A stretch of 64,000 bases of DNA from VXMO01 sp965205915 (GCA_965205915.1 OZ242191.1:1426001-1490000), one strand, 5' to 3'. Positions 1-8,407 are shown, numbered from the stretch's first letter. Numbers and translations: made by a program. The notes: generated by a model not told the origin, from the letters alone.

Positions 1-383
1 AGCGCCTTGACGGGGAAGATGTAGAGCGCCGTCGCGCCGCGCGAGGCTGACGATGATTCGAGGCACGCGTTCAGGACAGGCACGTTGTAACAGATGCTCT
101 TGCCGGAGGCCGTGCCGGTGGCGACGACGACGTTCTTCCCGTCGCGCAGCGCGTCGATGGCCTCCGCCTGGTGCGTGTAGAAGCTATCGATGCCGCGCAT
201 ATCGAGCGCGTGCTTGAGCAGGCGATTCAGCGGCGCGCGCAACGGCTGATACGCCGCGGAGCTATGCGGCATGGACTCCACATGCACAATCTGCCCCGCA
301 TAGCCATCGCGGGCGCGAAGGACATCGAGGATGCCCTGAGTATCCAGCGAGGGGCCCCGGTATTGGTTCTGGTCATCGAACAT
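1..383 (-). CDS. DEAD/DEAH-box helicase, N-terminal part (cut by window edge)
   Basis: Reading the minus strand from an ATG at 383 gives an open frame of 127 codons that runs off the left edge. It holds a Q-motif-like stretch (FYTHQAEAIDAL) followed by a Walker A box (ATGTASGKS) and a motif Ia-like end (ALYIFPVKA). This order is that of superfamily 2 ATP-dependent helicases, and the 'VVATGTASGKS' form resembles the YprA/Hrq1-like group, which often carries a C-terminal DUF1998 Zn domain; that part lies outside the window. Likely role: ATP-driven nucleic acid unwinding in DNA repair. The gene diverges from the lipoprotein gene at 615. Family call is good, subfamily tentative. Confidence 0.8.
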   Translation of the reverse strand, partial: MFDDQNQYRGPSLDTQGILDVLRARDGYAGQIVHVESMPHSSAAYQPLRAPLNRLLKHALDMRGIDSFYTHQAEAIDALRDGKNVVVATGTASGKSICYNVPVLNACLESSSASRGATALYIFPVKA

Positions 384-516
384 GGAGACATTGTGACACA
401 CGCGTTCGGGTGGGGGGTGGGGTGGGGGGTGTTGACAGGCAGGGTCTTGGTCAACATGCTTGTAGTGCCAAAGGAGCGGCGGTTTCTTTAACCGGCTGCG
501 TAAATTGACTATCGCT

Positions 517-541
517 GGAGACGTGGGCTGGCCATGTCTCC
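517..541. promoter_or_regulatory. Inverted repeat in the divergent intergenic region
   Basis: GGAGACGTGG at 517-526 is repeated in inverted form as CCATGTCTCC at 532-541, 10-base arms with one mismatch and a 5-base loop. It lies between the helicase gene (minus) and the lipoprotein gene (plus), so it could be an operator or an RNA hairpin. No T-run follows. Function is inferred from position only. Confidence 0.3.
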
Positions 542-614
542 TCGCGGATTTGCGCAGTCCGCGGCTCCTTTGGCAATAGCAGTCAACGTCTGCACGCCGC
601 GGGGAGGCACCTGA

Positions 615-1571
615 ATGAAGCGTTTCCAATTCTTACTGTTGGTTTTGGTTAGCATGACCGCCATTGTCGTGCTGGGCTGTGAATCGGACAGTCAGGCTCA
701 ACCAACTCAGGAAGCAATCCAACCCGCGACAACGATATCTGTGACGGAAACTGTGGAGCCGGCGGCGACGCCAGAACCGACGTCGATACCTGCGCCAACA
801 GCGACGCCAGAACCGACGGCATCTGCTACACCAGTGCCCTTGCCAACAGCAACACTAGTACCAACGGCCACGCCAACTTTTACTCCTACACCGACTCCCA
901 CTTCCACTCCAGTACCGATTCGCGTTGCAATTGAGGGATCGGGCTCAAATGTTGAAACCGTCAACCTAGTTGAAGGTTTGTACATAGTGGCATTGGAAGT
1001 GTCGGGAAACGAGAATTGCCTATTCGGTAGTTGTTCGGGCACCAACTTCATTGCAAGCATCGAAGGCGTTGATGGAGGTACGGGAAGTCTCGCGAACGAG
1101 ATTGCCTCCGAATGGTCAGGGTCTGCGACGTTGAGGATAGGGACGGGGCTCTTTGAGGTTACGCCAGGGACACAAGTCGTCAGTGTGAACGCTGAGGGCG
1201 ACTGGTCTATCACTTTCGATTCTGCCTTTGGTGTGCAACCGGCAGCTCGAGATGAGAACACGGTGTTCCTCACTGGGTCAGGGACACAGAGCCAAGTAGT
1301 GATGCTGTCCGAAGGGCTATATGAGGTCGCAGCCGAAGTGACCTCCAACGAAAATTGTTTCTTTGGCAGTTGTTCAGGCACAAATTTTATAGTAAACATC
1401 GAGGGCCTCGCACAGGGTACCGGGGGATTAGTGAATGAGATTGCGTCCGAATGGTCAGGTTCTACAACAGTGAGGATTGGAACGGGCCTATTTGAAATTC
1501 CGCCAGGGATACAAGTGGTTAGTGTGCACTCGGCCGGTGACTGGACAATCACTTTTGAATTCTTGGGCTGA
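615..1571 (+). CDS. Lipoprotein with Thr/Pro linker and two copies of an unknown ~95-residue domain
   Basis: The 318-residue product starts with a hydrophobic signal peptide ending in a lipobox (VVLGC, Cys at about residue 22), so it should be anchored on the outer face of the membrane. Residues about 35-100 are a Thr/Pro/Ala linker typical of surface proteins in Chloroflexota. Two copies of one domain follow (about 110-205 and 220-318); both contain ENCxFGSCSGTNF, a conserved two-Cys pair, and end in GDW(S/T)ITF. The domain may be a small beta-sandwich; I do not recognise its family. The start is ATG with GGGGAGG upstream. The gene at 1597 follows after 25 bases and is probably cotranscribed. 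Confidence 0.85.
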   Translation: MKRFQFLLLVLVSMTAIVVLGCESDSQAQPTQEAIQPATTISVTETVEPAATPEPTSIPAPTATPEPTASATPVPLPTATLVPTATPTFTPTPTPTSTPVPIRVAIEGSGSNVETVNLVEGLYIVALEVSGNENCLFGSCSGTNFIASIEGVDGGTGSLANEIASEWSGSATLRIGTGLFEVTPGTQVVSVNAEGDWSITFDSAFGVQPAARDENTVFLTGSGTQSQVVMLSEGLYEVAAEVTSNENCFFGSCSGTNFIVNIEGLAQGTGGLVNEIASEWSGSTTVRIGTGLFEIPPGIQVVSVHSAGDWTITFEFLG

Positions 1572-1596
1572 TTGATAAGAGAAAGGAACAACGATA

Positions 1597-1962
1597 GTGA
1601 GTACGCCAACAGGACCCGAAGGTAGACGACAAAGGCAGGCAGATGCCGTTGCTCGTGAAGTAATGCGCGGCGCAAAAGTCGAGTCGGATGCTGATTACCA
1701 AGCCGTATTGATAAGTGGCGGTCCTATCAATCACCTACTCCATTTCTTTGTCGGCATCTTTACGTGCGGATGGTGGTGGATTGTGTGGATTTTCCTTGCC
1801 TTGACCGGTGGAGAGAAGCGCTACATCGTGCGTACTGATGAATTCGGAAACACGCGGGTTGAAAAAGGTAAAGACTTGGCTAAGGGCATAATTGCAGCCG
1901 TGGTAGGTGGAGCAATTCTACTATTCGTTTTCCTGACTATTGTGTCCGCCATTGGGAGCTAG
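1597..1962 (+). CDS. Small two-helix membrane protein
   Basis: A 121-residue protein with a GTG start preceded by AGAAAGGA. It has a hydrophilic N-terminus, a hydrophobic Trp-rich segment around residues 45-68 (IFTCGWWWIVWIFLAL), a basic 'EKRYIVRTDEFG' loop, and a second hydrophobic segment near the C-terminus (GIIAAVVGGAILLFVF). The pattern predicts two membrane helices with a short loop. It sits 25 bases after the lipoprotein gene, so both probably belong to one transcript. No function can be assigned. Confidence 0.7.
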   Translation: MSTPTGPEGRRQRQADAVAREVMRGAKVESDADYQAVLISGGPINHLLHFFVGIFTCGWWWIVWIFLALTGGEKRYIVRTDEFGNTRVEKGKDLAKGIIAAVVGGAILLFVFLTIVSAIGS

Positions 1963-1971
1963 CCACCCCCC

Positions 1972-2283
1972 TCACTCCCTCTCCAACGGCTTCACCGCGT
2001 CCACCTTGCTGCCGATGCGCTCGGTTGCCGCTTCAAGGTCGTATTGCGTCTGAAGGCCCATCCAGAGCTCGGCGGATGTGTTAAAGAACTTGCCCAGCAG
2101 CATGGCGGTCTCCGCCGTAATGGATCGCTCGCCGCGAACGATGGCGTGCATTCGGCGTGGGTCAACGCCAATGGACTTTGCCAGTCGATACTGGCTCATG
2201 TTCAGCGGCACAAGGAACTCTTCGCTCAGGATTTCGCCGGGATGAATGGAGGGCATCTTTTCGTCGTCGTCAGTTGTTGGCAT
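1972..2283 (-). CDS. HigA-family antitoxin / XRE-type regulator, no toxin partner adjacent
   Basis: A 103-residue protein with the HigA/VapI pattern: 'HPGEILSEEFLVPLNMSQYRLAK' leading into a helix-turn-helix, then 'RSITAETAMLLGKFFNTSAELWMGLQ'. HigA proteins bind and repress their own promoter and neutralise the ribosome-dependent mRNase HigB. I chose ATG 2283 because AAGGAG precedes it; the open frame extends upstream only through palindromic repeat sequence. No HigB-like gene lies on either side, so this is an orphan or a regulator acting alone. It is only distantly similar to the HigA proteins at 11.7-13.4 kb. Confidence 0.85.
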   Translation of the reverse strand: MPTTDDDEKMPSIHPGEILSEEFLVPLNMSQYRLAKSIGVDPRRMHAIVRGERSITAETAMLLGKFFNTSAELWMGLQTQYDLEAATERIGSKVDAVKPLERE

Positions 2284-2327
2284 GGCTCTGGTCTCCTTAT
2301 TCAATTGTAATGACATAGGGACGATTT

Positions 2328-2424
2328 GGATTCCTCGCTGCGCTCGGAATGACGGAGGTGGGGCGTATGGGGGATGGCTGCCTTGGTGGGCGGCGTGGTC
2401 CCCCGCCTTCGCGGGGGATTCGGG
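2328..2424. repeat. Two dispersed palindromic repeats
   Basis: At 2328-2355 is 'ATTCCTCGCTGCGCTCGGAAT' type sequence and at 2400-2424 a hairpin CCCCGCCTTCGCGGGG. The same types recur at 28.3-28.5, 52.3-52.4 and 63.3 kb. They resemble REP/MITE-like elements and lie only between genes. Confidence 0.6.
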
Positions 2425-2446
2425 AGGGCGGGGCAGACGGAGGCTC

Positions 2447-2848
2447 CTAGCCGGGCACTCTCGCGGAGATGGCTTCACGCAAGCCCTGAAGCAGTCCATC
2501 AAGATGGGCTATGCGCTCCCTTAGTTGCACGACTTCTGTCCGAAGCTCCGCGACATCATCGCGCAGGATTTGTATCTGGCCCTCGATGCGGGAGAATCGT
2601 TCGTCCATGCGGGAGAACCGCTCATCCATGCGGGCTTCTAAGCTGCCAATCCGCTCATCCATGCGGGCTTCTGAGCTGCCAAACCGCTCATCCATGCGGG
2701 CTTCTGAGCTGCCAATCCGCTCATCCATGCGGGCATTAAGTCGGGATTCCATCCTGACCATGTCGGCGCGCAGCCATGCGAACAGTCCCGAGACAAGCAC
2801 GGCCAAGCCTATCCCAACGGTGATTATTGCGATGAATTCAGCGCTCAT
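2447..2848 (-). CDS. Membrane-anchored coiled-coil protein with MDER repeats
   Basis: The 133-residue product has one N-terminal membrane helix (residues about 5-25) and then a long heptad coiled coil. The centre holds five or six near-exact repeats of 'EARMDERxGS' or 'SRMDERF', visible in the DNA as 33-base and shorter units at about 2600-2735. The C-terminus continues as a Leu-rich coiled coil (LRTEVVQLRERIAHL). Such proteins usually oligomerise; no enzymatic domain is present. Repeat number is likely unstable through slippage. The protein at 4495 uses the same MDERF motif, so the two may share ancestry or partners. Confidence 0.75.
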   Translation of the reverse strand: MSAEFIAIITVGIGLAVLVSGLFAWLRADMVRMESRLNARMDERIGSSEARMDERFGSSEARMDERIGSLEARMDERFSRMDERFSRIEGQIQILRDDVAELRTEVVQLRERIAHLDGLLQGLREAISARVPG

Positions 2849-2971
2849 GGTGTCACTCTGTCCGTGCCCATTATCACATAGTCATGCGGGTCTGCCTGCG
2901 CCACGCCTGAGGCCCCCGCTGTGTTCGGAATTATAGGCCGTCTCCCGCTGCTATGATTTTGGGGACGCTAC

Positions 2972-4471
2972 GTGGTCTCGCAGCACAGGAGGACAGCAAC
3001 AATTCTCGATAGACGGCGGATTCGTGAGGGGTATGAGGAAGTCCGCGCCGCGCTTGCCCGGCGCGGCGATGCGGAGGCGCTTGCGCTGCTGGATGAGGTC
3101 GCCTCGCTGGATGGCGAGTGGCGCGCGGCGCAGGCTCTTGCAAATGACCTTCGTGCTCAGTTGAATACGCACTCCAAGACCTTTGGGATGCTGCGTGGTC
3201 GGGCGGGGCGGGGTGATCTCTCCGCGAGTGAGATTCTGGACGCTCCAGGGGTTGTCGACTTGCTTGGGCGTGGAGAGGGTGTCTCTAGCGGGGATCCACA
3301 AGTCAACGTAAGGGCGACGGAGAACGAAATCAGGACACGTTTCGATCAAGTACTGAGAGAAGCTCAGGGACTTCCTGCAGACCCAGTCGCGGCTCTCCTC
3401 GAAGATGTACAGAAAGCTCTCCGCGAGTTCTCTGAGCAGGTGGATGAGGCGGCGCGGCGCACGTCTGAGGTGGATGAGCAGATAACCCAACGCCTCCAAT
3501 ATCTGCCCAACCTGCCTGAGGACTCCGTGCCGGACGGGGCGTCGGAGGAGGATAACGTCGTCACGCGGCAGTGGGGGGAGATTCCCGGCTATGATTTCGA
3601 GCCGCAGGCGCATTGGGACCTCGGGCCGGCGCTCGGCATTATCGACTTTGAGCGTGGCGCGCGCATCGCGGGATCGCGGTTCTATGTGCTGACGGGGTCG
3701 GGCGCAAAACTGCAACGCTCGTTGATCCAGTGGATGCTGGACGTTCACACGCGGGAGCACGGTTATCGAGAGGTGTACCCGCCGTTTGTGTCCACCGAGC
3801 AGACGCTCTTTGCGAGCGGGCAGCTGCCCAAGTTCAGGGAGAACGTCTATCGCGACGAGGATGACGATGTGTGGCTGGTGCCGACGGCGGAGGTGCCCCT
3901 CACGTCCATGCACCGCGGCGAGATCCTGGAGCCGGGGATGCTGCCGATCAACTACGTCGCCTACACGCCATCGTTCCGTCGCGAGCAGATGTCCGCGGGG
4001 CGCGATATACGCGGCATCAAGCGCGGCCACCAATTCGACAAGGTGGAGATCTACAAGTTCACAGAGCCGGAACAGTCATTGGAGCAACTTGAGGTTCTGC
4101 TTGGCCACGCGGAGTCGATTCTGCGGCGTCTCAACCTGACGTACCGCATCGTGGAGTTGTGCGCGGGGGACTTGGGGCAGGCGGCGGCGAAGACCTACGA
4201 CATTGAGGTGTGGGCGCCGGGCTGCGGGGAGTGGCTGGAGGTCTCAAGCTGCTCAACGACGTCCGATTACCAGGCCCGCCGCGCCAATATCCGCTACCGG
4301 GCCGAGGCGGGCGCGCGTCCACGATTCGTGCATACCCTCAACGGTTCCGGCCTCGCGCTGCCGCGCGTCATGATCGCGGTGATGGAAACATACCAACGCG
4401 CGGACGGCACGATAGAAGTGCCGGAAGCCCTACGCCCCTACACGGGCTTCACGGAGATTGGGCGGGAGTAG
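2972..4471 (+). CDS. serS: Serine--tRNA ligase (SerRS) with an enlarged tRNA-binding arm
   Basis: SerRS charges tRNA-Ser with serine in the cytoplasm. The class II core is intact: motif 2 (SFRREQMSAGRDIRG), 'HQFDKVEIYKF', 'LCAGDLGQAAAKTYDIE', and motif 3 'GSGLALPRVMIAVMETYQ'. At 499 residues from GTG 2972 it is about 70 longer than usual; the extra part lies in the N-terminal coiled-coil arm, roughly residues 75-150. The start is uncertain: SerRS normally begins 'MLDxxxIR', and here the matching 'ILDRRRIREG' begins with an in-frame ATT at 3002, preceded by AGGAGG. That gives 489 residues. The tRNA-Ser(UGA) gene lies at 19.1 kb. Confidence 0.95.
   Translation: MVSQHRRTATILDRRRIREGYEEVRAALARRGDAEALALLDEVASLDGEWRAAQALANDLRAQLNTHSKTFGMLRGRAGRGDLSASEILDAPGVVDLLGRGEGVSSGDPQVNVRATENEIRTRFDQVLREAQGLPADPVAALLEDVQKALREFSEQVDEAARRTSEVDEQITQRLQYLPNLPEDSVPDGASEEDNVVTRQWGEIPGYDFEPQAHWDLGPALGIIDFERGARIAGSRFYVLTGSGAKLQRSLIQWMLDVHTREHGYREVYPPFVSTEQTLFASGQLPKFRENVYRDEDDDVWLVPTAEVPLTSMHRGEILEPGMLPINYVAYTPSFRREQMSAGRDIRGIKRGHQFDKVEIYKFTEPEQSLEQLEVLLGHAESILRRLNLTYRIVELCAGDLGQAAAKTYDIEVWAPGCGEWLEVSSCSTTSDYQARRANIRYRAEAGARPRFVHTLNGSGLALPRVMIAVMETYQRADGTIEVPEALRPYTGFTEIGRE
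2987..2992 (+). promoter_or_regulatory. Shine-Dalgarno box pointing to an ATT start of serS
   Basis: AGGAGG is a full-strength ribosome binding site. It lies 9 bases before an in-frame ATT (3002) that matches the canonical first residue of SerRS, but it is downstream of the GTG at 2972. It therefore argues for a rare ATT initiation codon. Confidence 0.5.
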
Positions 4472-4494
4472 GGCTGGCAGCCTGCAACTTTGGT

Positions 4495-5232
4495 TTAGCG
4501 TTCCTCAAGGATTAGGGCAGCCACGCCCTGACCATGCGCGGAGTCACCCCGATCTTCATCCAGACTGGTAGTGACGATTCCGGCCATTGCATCGCTTCCG
4601 GTCATGCTTGTCAGTATCGTCGCTCGGCGAACCGCGCGTTCAATGTCGGAATCACTGGTCGTGACAGAGACTTCCGCGACGAAATAGACCTGAGCCCGGT
4701 CTGCCCTTCGCACGCAAGACAAGACCAAGTCGGATGTACGAATTTCCGCCCACTCGTCTTGTGTGATGCGGTCTTCATCGAGAGCATCATCCGCCAGCTC
4801 CATGAACTCGCTGGTCACGCCGAGTCGGCCACCAATAAGAACCTTGGGACGTGTCAGCCCAAGACGTTGACCAACCAACGAAGGCACAATCTTTTCCGCT
4901 CTATATTCGTAATAGGTTCCAACGGTGTTATCGAGCCTGCCGTCCATCTTGTTGAACCTTTCATCCATGCGGTCGAACCGTTCATCCATACGATTGAACC
5001 GTTCATCCATACGGTCGAACCGTTCATCCATACGGTCGAACCGTTCATCCATACGGTCGAACCGTTCGTGTACGAGCTGGAAGTTGCGGTCAGTGGCTTC
5101 AATAAACGAGGCGAGCTTCTCCGGCAGAAGGAGCACCTCATCCCCAAGCACGAGGCCCCGGATAGTGTCTCTCCACTCCGGGTGCTCTCTCAGGATTCGA
5201 GCGAGGTCATTTATGTCGGCTATTGTCGTCAT
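4495..5232 (-). CDS. Coiled-coil protein with MDERF repeats and a nuclease-like C-terminal domain
   Basis: From ATG 5232 the product has 245 residues. The N-terminus (DLARILREHPEWRDTIRGL) is a short helical region, followed by six or seven tandem copies of 'FDRMDER' (about residues 45-95), seen in DNA as 21-base repeats at 4960-5060. The C-terminal half (about 110-245) has an alpha/beta pattern with 'VYFVAEVSVTTSDSDIERA', which recalls PD-(D/E)xK-like domains in coiled-coil proteins of unknown function (DUF3782-like); that part is tentative. An upstream ATG at 5319 would add 29 residues but lacks a ribosome site. Transcribed convergently with serS. Confidence 0.7.
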   Translation of the reverse strand: MTTIADINDLARILREHPEWRDTIRGLVLGDEVLLLPEKLASFIEATDRNFQLVHERFDRMDERFDRMDERFDRMDERFNRMDERFDRMDERFNKMDGRLDNTVGTYYEYRAEKIVPSLVGQRLGLTRPKVLIGGRLGVTSEFMELADDALDEDRITQDEWAEIRTSDLVLSCVRRADRAQVYFVAEVSVTTSDSDIERAVRRATILTSMTGSDAMAGIVTTSLDEDRGDSAHGQGVAALILEER

Positions 5233-5345
5233 CGTTGATTCACCACTGGTAACAAGTATAACGTCCCGGGCTCTGCGAGCGTCGTTCATTCCTTGCTTTG
5301 TCACCACAGGTAGTACCATGAACCGACGGAAAGGGGTGGGGGTTT

Positions 5346-6488
5346 ATGCGGATTGGCGTGGTGGTGGAGACGGCGCAGCGAGAGGCTCGTGTGGCGCTTG
5401 CGCCCGTTTCGGTTGCGCGATTCACCCGCGCGGGCATTGATGTCCTCGTTCAGTCAGAAGCCGGTGGGCGCGCGTTCTTTGGTGATGAGTCTTACAGGGA
5501 GGCAGGCGCGGAGATTGCGCCGGATGCCGCGGGTGTGTATGCCAGCGCCGATGCCATCGTCAAGGTCGCCGCGCCGTCCGTGGACGAAACATCATCGCTA
5601 CGTGAGGGACAGATCCTTGTCGCCGTCCTACAGCCGCTGACTAGCCACGATCTTGTGCGGGCGCTGGCCGCGAGCGGCGTCACAGCGTTCAGCCTCGATG
5701 CCATTCCACGCATCGCTCGCGCACAACCTATGGACGTGCTCTCCTCGCAAGCCTCAGTTGCCGGGTACAAGGCTGCCGTCATGGCCGCCGACACGCTCGG
5801 CAAGCATCTGCCGATGATGACGACGGCGGCGGGGACGATGCCCCCCGCGCGAGGGCTGGTGCTCGGCGCGGGCGTGGCGGGTTTGCAGGCCATCGCGACG
5901 GGTCGGCGGCTCGGCGCGGTCATGTCCGCGTTCGATGTGCGCCCGGCCGTTAAGGAGCAGGTGCAGAGCTTGGGCGCGACGTTTATCGAGGATGAAGAGT
6001 TGCAGCGCGCTCAGGCGGAGACGGCAGGCGGCTACGCGCGGGAGCAGACGGCTGAGGAGCGGGAACGCTCACAGGCCCTGGTTAGGCGGCACGTCGGCGC
6101 GTCCGATTTCGTTATCACGACGGCGCTCGTGCCCGGTCGTCCCGCGCCGCGCCTCATCACGCGGGAGATGGTGGAGGACATGCAGCCGGGGTCGGTCATC
6201 ATCGATCTCGCGGCGGAGACGGGCGGCAACTGCGAACTAACATCGCCCGGCGAGGTCATCGTTCACAAGGGCGTCATCATCAACGGGCCGATCAACGTGC
6301 CATCGCTGCTGCCCGTCCACGCGAGCATGATGTTCTCCCGCAACGTTCAGAGCTTTTTGGACCTGCTCATCAAGGACGGCGAGATCGTGATTGATATGGA
6401 CGATGTAATCGAGCGCGATTCGCTCATCACGCGTGGCGGCGATGTGGTTCACGCCGCGACGCGCGACGCCATGGGGCCGGCGGCGTAG
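5346..6488 (+). CDS. pntAA: NAD(P) transhydrogenase subunit alpha, part 1 (NAD-binding domain I)
   Basis: This 380-residue soluble subunit binds NAD(H) and passes hydride to the NADP(H) domain of PntB, driven by the proton gradient. It begins with the alanine dehydrogenase/PNT N-terminal pattern (ETAQREARVALAPVSVARF) and holds the Rossmann part 'VLGAGVAGLQAIATGRRLGA' and 'EDMQPGSVIIDLAAETGGN'. It ends before any membrane helices, the split form in which alpha is encoded by two genes. It is followed by pntAB after 28 bases and pntB, forming one operon that makes NADPH. Confidence 0.95.
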   Translation: MRIGVVVETAQREARVALAPVSVARFTRAGIDVLVQSEAGGRAFFGDESYREAGAEIAPDAAGVYASADAIVKVAAPSVDETSSLREGQILVAVLQPLTSHDLVRALAASGVTAFSLDAIPRIARAQPMDVLSSQASVAGYKAAVMAADTLGKHLPMMTTAAGTMPPARGLVLGAGVAGLQAIATGRRLGAVMSAFDVRPAVKEQVQSLGATFIEDEELQRAQAETAGGYAREQTAEERERSQALVRRHVGASDFVITTALVPGRPAPRLITREMVEDMQPGSVIIDLAAETGGNCELTSPGEVIVHKGVIINGPINVPSLLPVHASMMFSRNVQSFLDLLIKDGEIVIDMDDVIERDSLITRGGDVVHAATRDAMGPAA

Positions 6489-6516
6489 CGCGCCCCACTT
6501 AAGGAGGCAATCGACG

Positions 6517-6822
6517 ATGCTAGAGGGCGGACTGCTAATCGCGATTTATGTGTTTGTGCTCGCCGGATTCGTCGGGTTTGAGGTCATCACGAAGGTGCCG
6601 CCGACGCTGCACACGCCCCTCATGTCCGGCGCGAACGCCATTTCCGGCATCACCATCATCGGCGCGCTGCTCATCGTCGGTTCAAGCGAAGGGCCACTGA
6701 CGATGATTCTCGGTCTGGGCGCGGTCATCCTCGCCACCATCAACGTCGTCGGCGGATTCATGGTGACTGACCGGATGCTCCGCATGTTCCGCAGCGGGCG
6801 AGATAGGACACGGCAGCCGTGA
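6517..6822 (+). CDS. pntAB: NAD(P) transhydrogenase subunit alpha, part 2 (membrane domain)
   Basis: A 101-residue membrane subunit, from ATG 6517 which is preceded by AAGGAGG. It shows the three-helix pattern of PntAB: helix 1 'LLIAIYVFVLAGFVGFEVI', the conserved 'TPLMSGANAISGI' loop, helix 2 'IIGALLIVG', and helix 3 'ILGLGAVILATINVVGGF', followed by a basic tail. It forms part of the proton channel with PntB. Its stop codon overlaps the GTG start of pntB in GTGA, implying coupled translation. Confidence 0.95.
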   Translation: MLEGGLLIAIYVFVLAGFVGFEVITKVPPTLHTPLMSGANAISGITIIGALLIVGSSEGPLTMILGLGAVILATINVVGGFMVTDRMLRMFRSGRDRTRQP

Positions 6823-8219
6823 CCCTCGACCGCGATCTCATCATTACGTCCGCCTACCTGGTATCGGCGGCGCTGTTCATTATTGGCCTGCGTTATCTCG
6901 GTTCGCCCGCCACGGCGCGCAACGGCAACCTGCTCGCGGCGGGGGGAATGCTGCTCGCCATTCTCGTGACGCTCATCAGCGAGGAGATCATCAGCTACCC
7001 GCTCATCGTTGCGGGCGTGCTGGTTGGTGGGGCAATCGGCGTGGCGTTTGCGCGTTTGGTGAAGATGACGGCGGTGCCGCAGATGGTGGCGGTGTTCAAC
7101 GGCTTTGGCGGCGCGGCGTCCGGCCTGATTGCCATCTCCGAGTACTTCCGGCTGTGGGATGCGGGCGAGGAGATGGGGTTGGATACGTCCATCACCATCA
7201 TGCTTGGCGTGCTGATTGGCGCGGTGACGTTGTCCGGCAGCGCCATCGCGACGGGCAAGCTGCAGGAGGTCATCACGGGACGCGCCGTCCGCCTGCCCCT
7301 ACAGAATGTTCTGAGCGCGCTCCTGTTTGCCGCGATTGTTGCCCTCGCTGTCAGCCAAATCGCCTTTGAGGTCAATCCGGCCCTGTTCGTGGCGTTGATT
7401 GTCCTGTGCCTCGTACTGGGTGTGCTACTTGTTATGCCGATTGGTGGCGCTGACATGCCGGTCGTTATTTCGTTGCTGAACTCCTACTCCGGCCTTGCGG
7501 CGGCTGCGGCGGGATTCGTACTTGGCAACCCGATCCTGATCATCGCGGGCGCGCTTGTCGGCGCGGCGGGATTCATCCTGACGCAGATCATGACGCGCGC
7601 CATGCACCGTTCGCTCGCCAACGTGATGTTTGGGGCGTTTGGCGCGGGCGGCGGGGGCACGGGAGTAAGCGGCGTGGCGGAGGGCGCGACGGTGCGACAA
7701 GGCTCGCCGGAGGACCTCGGTATCCTGCTCGCCTACGCGCAGAGCGTCATCATCGTTCCAGGCTACGGTCTGGCGGTAGCGCAGGCGCAGCGGCAGGTGC
7801 GTGATTTGGCGGACCTGCTGGAAGAACGCGGCGTCGATGTCCGGTACGCAATTCACCCCGTTGCGGGACGAATGCCCGGCCATATGAACGTGCTGCTCGC
7901 TGAGGTCGATGTCCCGTACGACCGCCTCTACGACCTGGATCAAATCAACGATGAGTTTGAGCACACGGACGTTGCAATCGTCGTTGGCGCGAACGACGTG
8001 ACGAACCCGTCCGCGCGTGAGGCTACCGATAGCCCTATCTATGGAATGCCCATCCTGAACGTCGACCACGCGCGCAACATCATCGTGCTCAAGCGATCCA
8101 TGAGCCCCGGTTTTGCGGGCATCGACAACCCGCTCTTCTACAACGACAAAACCTCGATGCTATTCGCGGACGCCAAGGACGGCCTGAATCGCCTCATCGA
8201 GGCGGTACAAGAGAGCTGA
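6819..8219 (+). CDS. pntB: NAD(P) transhydrogenase subunit beta
   Basis: A 466-residue protein with eight or nine membrane helices in the first ~270 residues and a C-terminal NADP(H)-binding domain III. Domain III shows 'VIIVPGYGLAVAQAQ', 'YAIHPVAGRMPGHMNVLLAE', 'VVGANDVTNPSA' and 'VLKRSMSPGFAGIDNPLF', all standard PntB motifs. It starts with GTG overlapping the pntAB stop. With the two alpha subunits it forms the proton-translocating transhydrogenase. Its stop is followed within 25 bases by a relic of an MFS gene start. Confidence 0.97.
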   Translation: MTLDRDLIITSAYLVSAALFIIGLRYLGSPATARNGNLLAAGGMLLAILVTLISEEIISYPLIVAGVLVGGAIGVAFARLVKMTAVPQMVAVFNGFGGAASGLIAISEYFRLWDAGEEMGLDTSITIMLGVLIGAVTLSGSAIATGKLQEVITGRAVRLPLQNVLSALLFAAIVALAVSQIAFEVNPALFVALIVLCLVLGVLLVMPIGGADMPVVISLLNSYSGLAAAAAGFVLGNPILIIAGALVGAAGFILTQIMTRAMHRSLANVMFGAFGAGGGGTGVSGVAEGATVRQGSPEDLGILLAYAQSVIIVPGYGLAVAQAQRQVRDLADLLEERGVDVRYAIHPVAGRMPGHMNVLLAEVDVPYDRLYDLDQINDEFEHTDVAIVVGANDVTNPSAREATDSPIYGMPILNVDHARNIIVLKRSMSPGFAGIDNPLFYNDKTSMLFADAKDGLNRLIEAVQES

Positions 8220-8241
8220 CGGACGCCGTCACCACGAAACC

Positions 8242-8373
8242 ATGACAGCCACACTCACACCACCGGCCCACCAAAGCCAACCAGCGCGCCGCGCTAACAA
8301 TGAGTTGGACGGTTGGCCGCATCCCTTCGATATCATGGCAATCTACGCGCTTTATCAGGGAGTTCCGCGAACT
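8242..8373 (+). pseudogene. Relic of the 5' end of an MFS transporter gene
   Basis: The first 24 bases are identical to the start of the MFS gene at 10234 (encoding MTATLTPP), after which similarity stops. The frame continues for 43 codons to TGA at 8371-8373 with no MFS features (AHQSQPARRANNELDG...). This looks like a leftover start of an MFS gene that has been separated from its body; the PD40 protein gene at 8408 now lies between this relic and an intact MFS gene. Confidence 0.5.
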
Positions 8374-8407
8374 TGACCTGGAACAGGGAACTGAGTACGG
8401 CTAGGAA

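Noticed and set aside
707..1675. Long minus-strand frame opposite the lipoprotein gene at 615
   Set aside because: It is antisense to a Thr/Pro linker and reads as Val/Gly low complexity; the plus-strand gene has signal peptide, lipobox and domain repeats.
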